Part shown: piece by piece, positions 1 through 4,905 of the stretch
Layout of the letters: each line of letters begins with the position of its first letter
How positions within the stretch are numbered: the first letter of the stretch is position 1
Source of the DNA: SIG672 sp045535095
Lineage (GTDB): Bacteria > Bacillota > Clostridia > Oscillospirales > CAG-272
DNA length: 8,540 nucleotides
Direction: 5' to 3'
Assembly (NCBI GenBank): GCA_045535095.1
Contig: JAZSKY010000062.1
Location: 1-8,540, forward strand
Position numbers and translations under genes: made by a program
The notes under the pieces: generated by a model
The model's input: only the letters and a program-made list of their open reading frames with translations
What the model was told of the DNA's origin: nothing
Databases searched by the model: none

Positions 1-12
1 TCATTTTACAAT

Positions 13-48
13 TTACGTCTTACGTGTGTTAAAAGCCACACTTGCCAT
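13..48 (-). CDS. possible 11-codon leader peptide or gene remnant
   Basis: On the minus strand a strong ribosome binding site, GAGGTGAT (60-53), sits 8 bases before an ATG at 48. The frame reads MASVAFNTRKT and stops with TAA at 15-13. Both other frames also stop within the visible sequence, so no longer protein starts here. The ORF lies directly downstream, in minus-strand terms, of the hairpin at 75-112, which resembles a leader arrangement. It could be a leader peptide for a gene beyond the left edge, the start of a frameshifted gene, or chance. No function is recognised, and the peptide has no run of a single amino-acid codon that would suggest classical attenuation. Confidence 0.22.
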   Translation of the reverse strand: MASVAFNTRKT

Positions 49-71
49 CGGTATCACCTCATATAAAACCT

Positions 72-119
72 AAAAAAGCACACATTACCCCTTAAAGGGC
101 ATTGTGTGCTTTCGTTTTT
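72..119. terminator. bidirectional terminator-like hairpin
   Basis: Positions 75-84 (AAAGCACACA) pair perfectly with 103-112 (TGTGTGCTTT). Further C-G pairs, 88-90 with 97-99, form above two mismatches around a short loop. On the minus strand the stem is followed by six T (77-72), the best match to an intrinsic terminator. On the plus strand it is followed by TTTCGTTTTTC, a usable but interrupted T tract. It may end a plus-strand gene left of the window, or act as a terminator or attenuator ahead of the strong minus-strand SD at 60-53. Confidence 0.7.
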
Positions 120-315
120 CTCGTCTTTTCGGGCAAAACACTGCGCCCTTTCTATTTTCAGTATATCATCTGTGCACCGCATTTTCCATTCGCATTTTAG
201 ACAAGAATCGGCCCTGTGTTTTGTGCAGATTTCACAAGGCGATTTTAAGAAAATTTCAGCAGTCGAAAAAGCGCTTTTATTTTCGCAAAAAGTAGCACTA
301 TTTTTCAATATATTA
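113..315. other. gene-less AT-rich spacer
   Basis: I see no gene supported here. Short plus-strand frames starting near 104-106 have no SD. A minus-strand frame is open across the region and is cysteine-rich, including a CxxC-x9-CxxC pattern, but it has no start with a ribosome binding site and runs into the terminator hairpin. The spacer separates the left-edge terminator from the promoter of the plus-strand operon. Confidence 0.5.
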
Positions 316-344
316 TTGACTTTACGGCTTACGCGTGATAGAAT
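316..344 (+). promoter_or_regulatory. sigma-A type promoter of the plus-strand operon
   Basis: The -35 box is TTGACT (316-321) and the -10 box is TAGAAT (339-344), separated by exactly 17 bases. A TG at 336-337, one base before the -10 box, makes it an extended -10 promoter. Transcription would start near 351, giving a leader of about 35 bases before the GTG at 387. No operator or riboswitch structure fits in so short a leader, so expression is probably constitutive or controlled by a factor I cannot see. Confidence 0.88.
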
Positions 345-372
345 AGTTATGTATATAATTTTATTTAAGTAT

Positions 373-379
373 AAGGAGG
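373..379 (+). promoter_or_regulatory. ribosome binding site that decides the start
   Basis: A full AAGGAGG lies 7 bases before the GTG at 387 but only 1 base before the in-frame GTG at 381. The spacing therefore selects GTG 387 as the start of the PfkB-family gene. Confidence 0.85.
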
Positions 380-386
380 GGTGTCC

Positions 387-1331
387 GTGAAAGGCAGAAT
401 TCTGACGATAGGAAACGCTTATATAGAAATGCACATGCAGACCGCGCGTCTGCCGATAGCCAACCAGACGGTAGTCGAGGACGATTACGAGCTTCGTCCG
501 GGCGGAAAAGGCGGCAACTCTGCGGTTGCGGTCGCGCGTATGGGACTCGAAAGCGTATTCTGCACGTCGGTAGGACAGGACAGCGACGGCAACAGACTCC
601 GTAATTTTTATAATTTCAACGGTATAAACACATCAACGATGTACGTTGACCCCGCACACAACACGGGACTTTCGGTATATCTCTACGAAACGCAGTACGA
701 TTCAAAGCGCAGAATAATCTATCCGGGCGCAAACAAGAGCTTCTCTATCGGTCAGATAGAGGCGGCGCTCGGCACTTATCCCGACGCGATATTTATGACG
801 CTTGAGGTTCCCTTCTCGCTTGCGGTTGCGGTAAGCTCTCTTGCAAAGCATCACGGAATCCCCGTATTTCTCGACGCTTCCCCCGCACAGCTCGGACTCC
901 ATCTCGAGCAGCTCGAAAACATCGAGATCTTCTTTGCAGGCAAGCAGGAGGTATATATCCACACCGGAATAAATCCGACCTCGCTTGAAAGCTGTCTCAA
1001 GGCTTGTATTGCTCTCGGTCAGACGGTCAAGGCGAAATACTACGTGCTTCGTCTCGGCGAAAGCGGCTTCTTCGTTTACGACGGAAAGTACCACAACGTT
1101 ATCGGTCCTTACAGTCTTGACAACACGCCCTCGCCTACCTTCGTTGACGTTGAGGCGGCTATCGTGTCCTCCGAGTATCTCATCACTCAGGACATAAGAA
1201 AGGCTTGTCTCGTCGGCTCTGCGGCGACCAAGTTCGCAAAGGAGCGTCACGACATAAAGATCCCCACTCGCGAGCAGCTCAGAGCATTCTGCGAGGAAAA
1301 CGAGTTCGACATCAAGATCGCTCGCATATAA
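387..1331 (+). CDS. PfkB/ribokinase-fold protein, probable pseudokinase
   Basis: This 314-residue protein has the length and fold signature of PfkB-family sugar and nucleoside kinases. The first PfkB signature is clear: GGKGGN at 39-44, then SAVAVARMG. The LRLGESGFFVYD stretch matches the strand that precedes the second signature. The second signature itself is broken. Where ribokinases have DTTGAGD, this protein has DNTPSPT (residues 245-251, bases 1119-1139), so both anion-hole glycines and the catalytic Asp are missing. The N-terminal substrate motif (S-x-N-x-D in ribokinase) reads N-A-Y-I-E, and the NxxE motif has lost its Asn (GKQE, residues 185-188). The reading frame is intact, with a strong promoter and SD, so this is not obvious decay. 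By homology it would bind a sugar or nucleoside, but phosphorylation looks unlikely. It is first in a tight operon; the next gene starts 12 bases later. An alternative start is GTG 381. Family membership is confident, function unknown. Confidence 0.88.
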   Translation: MKGRILTIGNAYIEMHMQTARLPIANQTVVEDDYELRPGGKGGNSAVAVARMGLESVFCTSVGQDSDGNRLRNFYNFNGINTSTMYVDPAHNTGLSVYLYETQYDSKRRIIYPGANKSFSIGQIEAALGTYPDAIFMTLEVPFSLAVAVSSLAKHHGIPVFLDASPAQLGLHLEQLENIEIFFAGKQEVYIHTGINPTSLESCLKACIALGQTVKAKYYVLRLGESGFFVYDGKYHNVIGPYSLDNTPSPTFVDVEAAIVSSEYLITQDIRKACLVGSAATKFAKERHDIKIPTREQLRAFCEENEFDIKIARI

Positions 1332-1343
1332 AGGCAGGATCAG

Positions 1344-2180
1344 ATGAACGGTTTATTTATAAAAACAGACGGATATTTCCGCTCGTCGAGCGATCTGTGC
1401 GATATTTACTACGCGGTATGGACTCCAAAGTGCGCCCCGAGTGCTATTGTGCAGATAGTCCACGGCGCACGTGAGAGCATCGGGCTTTACAGCGATGTGA
1501 TCGCGTATCTCGTATCAAAGGGATACGTCGTTTGCATGCACGATATGCTCGGTCACGGAAAAAGCTGCGAGTCTGACGGCGGAAAATTCGGATTTTTTGC
1601 CGAGAGTGACGGCGACAGATTTCTTATAAAGGACACCGAAGCACTCCGCGTGCTTATGCGTCAAAAGTACAGACGCCTTCCCTACTTCCTTCTTGGAAAC
1701 GGTCTCGGCTCGCTTATTGCAAGGGCGTACGCATCGGCGTATCCCGACGGCACGCTTGACGGTCTTATCGTTGCATCACCCTACAAAAAGAGACTCGGAC
1801 TTTTAAAAGCGGCTTCAAAAATGAGCGGCGCGATGAGTCGCTCTGCTCTTCTTCACCGCATCGAGACGGGCGAGTCGCCGAGCGGCGAGATACTCACGAC
1901 TCAGGCATACCGCGATATTCTGATACTGTCTTCATACTGCGGAGAAAATCTCCCTCCCCGCGCTCTGCCGATATTCATTTCGGCAGAAAACAAGGGCGCA
2001 AGGGCGGCGATCAAGCTCTACGAGAGATATTTCAGCGAGGCTATATCGGACGTCAGCTGCAAGATATACGAAAAAGGCAACTTATCGAGCGAGGACGCGC
2101 TTTCCGATCTTGCCGACTGGATACAGACGGTAGTTGATGCGAAGATCGAGCTGATGCGTCAAAATACTTTTCACTTTTAA
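1344..2180 (+). CDS. alpha/beta-hydrolase-fold protein (monoglyceride lipase-like), probable pseudohydrolase
   Basis: This 278-residue protein matches the lysophospholipase/monoacylglycerol lipase branch in length and layout. The oxyanion segment VQIVHGARES lies near residue 35. HDMLGHGKS follows, equivalent to the DHRGHGKS-type strand. The nucleophile elbow is LLGNGLGSLIARAY. In active members the elbow is GxSxG; here it is GNGLG (118-122), so the Ser is Gly120 (codon GGT, 1701-1703). The acid strand reads PIFISAENKG (209-218) with no Asp. The strand usually ending in the catalytic His reads KIYEKGNLS, with Leu247 aligned to the His. All three triad positions are therefore changed, while the fold motifs and the frame are kept. 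No signal peptide is seen, so it is probably cytosolic. It starts 12 bases after the PfkB-like gene and ends 7 bases before ruvX, so the three are probably cotranscribed. A binding or scaffold role is inference. Confidence 0.88.
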   Translation: MNGLFIKTDGYFRSSSDLCDIYYAVWTPKCAPSAIVQIVHGARESIGLYSDVIAYLVSKGYVVCMHDMLGHGKSCESDGGKFGFFAESDGDRFLIKDTEALRVLMRQKYRRLPYFLLGNGLGSLIARAYASAYPDGTLDGLIVASPYKKRLGLLKAASKMSGAMSRSALLHRIETGESPSGEILTTQAYRDILILSSYCGENLPPRALPIFISAENKGARAAIKLYERYFSEAISDVSCKIYEKGNLSSEDALSDLADWIQTVVDAKIELMRQNTFHF

Positions 2181-2187
2181 GGTGTAT

Positions 2188-2604
2188 ATGAAGAAAAGAA
2201 TACTTGGAATAGACTACGGCAGAGTGCGTACGGGCTTTGCTGTCAGCGACCTGCTCGGGCTTACTGCAAGTCCGATAGGAACCTTTAAAATAAACGGTGA
2301 CCGCTCGCTTGTCGAGAAGGTGTGCGAGCTTACAAAGGAATACGAGATCAGCGAAATAGTCATCGGAAATCCGATAAACATGGACGGAAGCCGAGGCGAC
2401 AGCTCGACGAAGGTGCAGTATCTCGCATCTCTTATCGAGAAGGACACTTCTCTTCCCGTCGTGCTTTTTGACGAGCGCTGTACCACGATGCTCGCTCACA
2501 AGCTCCTCAACGCCACCGACACGCGCGGCGCAAAGCGCAAGAGTGTAGTCGATACCCTCTCGGCGCAGATAATTCTCCAGAATTATCTTGACTCAAAAAA
2601 ATAA
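2188..2604 (+). CDS. ruvX: YqgF/RuvX family putative Holliday junction resolvase / pre-16S rRNA nuclease
   Basis: This 138-residue RNase H-fold protein has the usual size of the YqgF family, which is linked to Holliday-junction resolution and 16S rRNA 5' end maturation. The first acidic residue lies in GIDYGRVRTGFAVSD (Asp9). The central motif is IVIGNPINMDG, with GNP where many members have GLP. FDERCTTMLA carries the conserved Asp-Glu pair, and a final Asp is in VVDTLSAQIILQNYL. All the acidic residues expected for metal binding appear present, so it should be active. ATG 2188 is preferred over the in-frame GTG 2182 because MKKRILGIDYG is the normal N terminus. The SD is a modest AAGGTG overlapping the upstream stop. 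In many Firmicutes this gene sits beside alaS and yrzL; here it sits behind two probable pseudoenzymes. Confidence 0.93.
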   Translation: MKKRILGIDYGRVRTGFAVSDLLGLTASPIGTFKINGDRSLVEKVCELTKEYEISEIVIGNPINMDGSRGDSSTKVQYLASLIEKDTSLPVVLFDERCTTMLAHKLLNATDTRGAKRKSVVDTLSAQIILQNYLDSKK

Positions 2605-2614
2605 ATATTTATTT
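2599..2614. repeat. AT-only 16-bp palindrome at the ruvX stop codon
   Basis: AAATAAATATTTATTT is a perfect palindrome overlapping the ruvX stop codon and followed by more A/T-only sequence. It lacks a GC-rich stem and is unlikely to terminate transcription, so the downstream remnant is probably read through from ruvX. Confidence 0.4.
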
Positions 2615-2645
2615 AAATATTTCAATTTTATAAGGAGAAAAACTT

Positions 2646-3004
2646 ATAAACCGCAACATTGACAAATTCATCGCAATGGTTGAAAAGTCGGTTGAGGATC
2701 ACTGCCTCGGCCCCGGAAAATATCAGCGTTGGAGATGGCAGAATCCTGCGGGAAACCGCAATCTTGAGTCGTCCGAATACGGCGTTACAGACGCGAGGAG
2801 GCTCTCGAGTGCATGCGTGATTTCGCAGAAAAGTATTTCGACTTTATCGAGTCTATCGACACCGAAACACACGAAACCTTCAACGATATTCACGCGCTCT
2901 TCGGAACTGTATGCTGTCTCTCCGAGCTTCAGTTTGCTCTTCCCGGCGAGGTCAAGACGACCTTCCCGCTCAAGAACGTTCTCGACAGAAGACCGTTCAT
3001 TTAA
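2646..3004 (+). pseudogene. decayed gene of an uncharacterised family, non-ATG start and frameshift
   Basis: A good SD, AAGGAG (2632-2637), sits 8 bases before an ATA at 2646, where an ATG would be expected. From there the frame reads NRNIDKFIAMVEKSVEDH, followed by LGPGKYQRWRWQNPAGNR and EYGVTDA. Near 2793-2797 the protein-like sequence moves to another frame: EEALECMRDFAEKYFDFI, then THETFNDIHALFG, ending PLKNVLDRRPFI with a stop at 3002-3004. The first part looks like an N terminus and the second like a C terminus of an uncharacterised Clostridia protein, which suggests an internal deletion as well as a frame change. The shift is -1 and lies at tandem AGG AGG codons, but I see no slippery heptamer. 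The second piece could be translated alone: GAGGAGG (2795-2801) lies 11 bases before an ATG at 2813, giving 63 residues. The family is recalled loosely and not verified. Confidence 0.6.
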
Positions 3005-3007
3005 GCC

Positions 3008-3106
3008 TAAGGGCTCTGCCCTTAACCCGCCAAAGGGGCTCTGTCCCTTTGGAAACCCTGCTTAGAAAACTTTTGAAAAAGTTTTCTAAGAACTTTCAAA
3101 ACTTTA
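3008..3106. repeat. stacked-hairpin intergenic repeat
   Basis: Three hairpins stand in a row. The first pairs 3008-3014 (TAAGGGC) with 3018-3024 around TCT. The second pairs 3030-3037 (CCAAAGGG) with 3045-3052 (CCCTTTGG) and shares the GGGCTCTG core with the first. The third is a perfect 14-bp inverted repeat, 3061-3074 with 3077-3090, around GA. A/T-rich CTTTCAAAACTTT sequence follows. No ORF is supported. Elements with this GGGCTCTGCCC-plus-AAAACTTTT theme are, from memory, frequent between genes in Oscillospirales genomes. The 3063-3106 part resembles 8422-8463. Confidence 0.7.
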
Positions 3107-3108
3107 AA

Positions 3109-3137
3109 AAACTCCGATGGATTTTCCGTCGGAGTTT
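3109..3137. terminator. bidirectional intrinsic terminator between convergent operons
   Basis: Positions 3109-3120 (AAACTCCGATGG) pair with 3126-3137 (CCGTCGGAGTTT), 12 pairs including one G-T, around the loop ATTTT. Reading minus, the stem runs into TTTTTT, a classic terminator for the mfd-foldase-cyclase operon. Reading plus, it runs into TTTATTTTATTTATT, ending the PfkB-hydrolase-ruvX operon. The plus-strand tail overlaps the stop codon of the cyclase gene at 3141. Confidence 0.9.
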
Positions 3138-3140
3138 ATT

Positions 3141-3740
3141 TTATTTATTAAGGTCTATAAGGAGTGCGCGGCAGGGTGAGCCGTCAGCGCCCGACAAATT
3201 AAGGGGTGCGGCACTAAGTAGATAAACGCCCTCGGGAACGTCCGAAAGGCATATTCCCTCAAGCAGTACAATTTCTTTTTCAAGAAGCGCAAGGTGTACC
3301 GCCATAGGCGAGCTTTCAGGTCCTACCGATTGAGACTCGTTTCCGAGAAGCAGTATTCCCGCCTCCGCAAAGGTCTTTGCCGCCTCGAGCGACACCTCGG
3401 CATCTCCCTTAATGAGTATGCGCTTTGCCGCTTCGGGGTTACTTTCCTTTGCCTTTTTGATTATTTTAGCGGCGCTTTCACCGTCAAGTATTCCGCTGTA
3501 TTCTACAACGTACGCCATTCCTACAAGCGAGCAAAGGTCTATCTTATCGACCGTTTTTCCATTTTCTATAAAGTGAAAGGGCGCGTCGATATGCGTGCCG
3601 TTGTGCGCGCACATACTAAGTGCGGTAAGGTTATACACTTCTCCGTCCGACATTGATTTTACCGTCATTTTCTCGGGTTTCGGATCGTCGGGATACACCT
3701 TGCAGGAGAAAACCTCCTGCGAAATATCGTAAATCTTCAT
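3141..3740 (-). CDS. cyclase family protein (KynB-like metal-dependent hydrolase)
   Basis: This 199-residue protein has the normal length and motifs of the cyclase/kynurenine-formamidase family, metal-dependent hydrolases that open amide or lactone bonds. The HxGTHxDxPxH metal motif is present as HNGTHIDAPFH, giving His46, His50, Asp52 and His56. Further on, SPMAVHLALLEKEIVLLEGI supplies His149 and Glu161, with the 12-residue spacing I recall from bacterial KynB. The C terminus carries PLNLSGADGSPCRALL, the usual closing strand. The active site therefore looks complete. No tryptophan-catabolism gene is nearby, so N-formylkynurenine need not be the substrate and I give no symbol. It is last in the minus-strand operon, 18 bases after the foldase gene, with a weak GGTGG 8 bases before its ATG, and it ends at the terminator at 3109-3137. 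Confidence 0.9.
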   Translation of the reverse strand: MKIYDISQEVFSCKVYPDDPKPEKMTVKSMSDGEVYNLTALSMCAHNGTHIDAPFHFIENGKTVDKIDLCSLVGMAYVVEYSGILDGESAAKIIKKAKESNPEAAKRILIKGDAEVSLEAAKTFAEAGILLLGNESQSVGPESSPMAVHLALLEKEIVLLEGICLSDVPEGVYLLSAAPLNLSGADGSPCRALLIDLNK

Positions 3741-3758
3741 TTATGAGTCCACCGCTTT

Positions 3759-4856
3759 TTAGAGTGCCGAAAGGACGTATTTATCGGTAATTTCGGTATA
3801 TTCTGTGATACTCTCGGCGCGTTCGGAGAACTTCTTCGAGAGCTTTTCGTTGTTTACGTACGAAACGAAATTCTTGAACTGTCCGCTATCTGCGGTCGTC
3901 GTATATCCCTTCTCGGGAAGGTCGAATTTCTTGACGATATAGTAGCAGTCCTCGTTTTCGCAAAGCTTAACCTCGCCGATTTCCATTTCAAGCGCCGCCG
4001 AGGTAACTGCCGCAGAGTGCGAGAGATAATCGTCCGCGCTGACGTAAAATCCGTTTGGCGTAGTTGCGAGATCGAAACCAAATTCCTTCATATATTTTTC
4101 CATAAGCGCGTTCATATCCGCTCCGCCGAGGGCCTCGGCGTACACGCTCTGCGCCTTTTCAACTACCGCTTCCTTTTCGCTCTCGGTAAGCTCCTCGGTG
4201 AGGTATCTTCCCGTAGAATCGGTCTTTCTTGTGCCGTCGTCGTTATAAACGTACTTTACGTTTTTAAGGAACATAACGTACTTGACTCTTGCGTAGTAGG
4301 TCTGGTAATACGCCTCAAGCTCGTCTGCACTTGCGGTCTCAACGCCCTCGGTATCGTTATAGAGATATTCAAGTACGGTGTTGTACTCCTCCTCCATACG
4401 AAAGACCTCTTTCATCTCGCCAATCGTGATGCCGTAGTCCTCCTTAAGCATTTCTATATACTCGGAGCGGCTCTCGTAGTGGGCGATCTGCTCGTTTATC
4501 GTGTCCTTTATAGACTGCTCGGACTCATCGCTGAGCTTCAGTCCAAGCTCGTCGAAAAGCACCGCGCCAACGAGGTAGAATCTTATTCTGACCTCTATCT
4601 GCGAGGAGATATATTCCTCATTCGTAACGCCCGTATCGTTGACAGACGACCAATATTCGGGGGTGTCCTTTACGTCTGTATAATAAGTAAGGAAATAATC
4701 CTTCCAGTTATTCATCCAGTACGAATACATTCCCTCTGTTATCTTGTGTCCGTTAAGCTCAAGGGCGACCTTCGTCTTTCCCGAACAGGATGCCATCTGG
4801 AACGGGAGGGCAAGAATGGCAAGTGCGAGAGCAAGTATTCTGATATATTTTTTCAT
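3759..4856 (-). CDS. PrsA/SurA-like lipoprotein foldase with degenerate parvulin domain
   Basis: This 365-residue predicted lipoprotein has a basic start (MKKYIR), a hydrophobic core and a lipobox-like MASC that puts the lipidated Cys at residue 24. It would be anchored outside the cytoplasmic membrane. Residues 30-190 resemble the helical SurA/PrsA N-terminal chaperone module. Residues 190-315 resemble a parvulin domain: VKYVMF stands where HIL-type motifs occur, followed by a short DGT..TGRY hairpin insertion, then AALEMEIGEVKL and CYYIVKK. The usual parvulin His residues are Tyr193 and Tyr306 here, so prolyl isomerase activity is doubtful and a chaperone role more likely. ATG 4856 is chosen because it begins the signal peptide and has GAGGT 7 bases upstream. 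An upstream in-frame start at 4928 would overlap mfd and bury the signal. It lies 49 bases after mfd, a common Firmicutes pairing. Confidence 0.85.
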   Translation of the reverse strand: MKKYIRILALALAILALPFQMASCSGKTKVALELNGHKITEGMYSYWMNNWKDYFLTYYTDVKDTPEYWSSVNDTGVTNEEYISSQIEVRIRFYLVGAVLFDELGLKLSDESEQSIKDTINEQIAHYESRSEYIEMLKEDYGITIGEMKEVFRMEEEYNTVLEYLYNDTEGVETASADELEAYYQTYYARVKYVMFLKNVKYVYNDDGTRKTDSTGRYLTEELTESEKEAVVEKAQSVYAEALGGADMNALMEKYMKEFGFDLATTPNGFYVSADDYLSHSAAVTSAALEMEIGEVKLCENEDCYYIVKKFDLPEKGYTTTADSGQFKNFVSYVNNEKLSKKFSERAESITEYTEITDKYVLSAL

Positions 4857-4905
4857 ACCTTTTACCTCAAAACAAGACTGTTTTAATGATTTTACCACTT
4901 TTTTA

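Noticed and set aside
702..1250. Minus-strand open frame opposite the PfkB-like gene
   Set aside because: It is a shadow of the codon bias of the real gene, without an SD or promoter.
2789..2815. Programmed -1 frameshift site
   Set aside because: There is no X XXY YYZ slippery heptamer or downstream pseudoknot, and the upstream start codon is also lost, so decay explains it better.
3008..3090. CRISPR-like array
   Set aside because: The hairpins differ in sequence and length, there are no uniform repeats with spacers, and no cas genes are present.
2911..3225. Plus-strand frame running through the repeat and terminator
   Set aside because: It reads through hairpin repeats and into the antisense of the cyclase gene, with no SD and no family resemblance.
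4017..4886. Long plus-strand open frame opposite the foldase
   Set aside because: It is the mirror of a well-supported minus-strand gene, with no SD and no recognisable motif.
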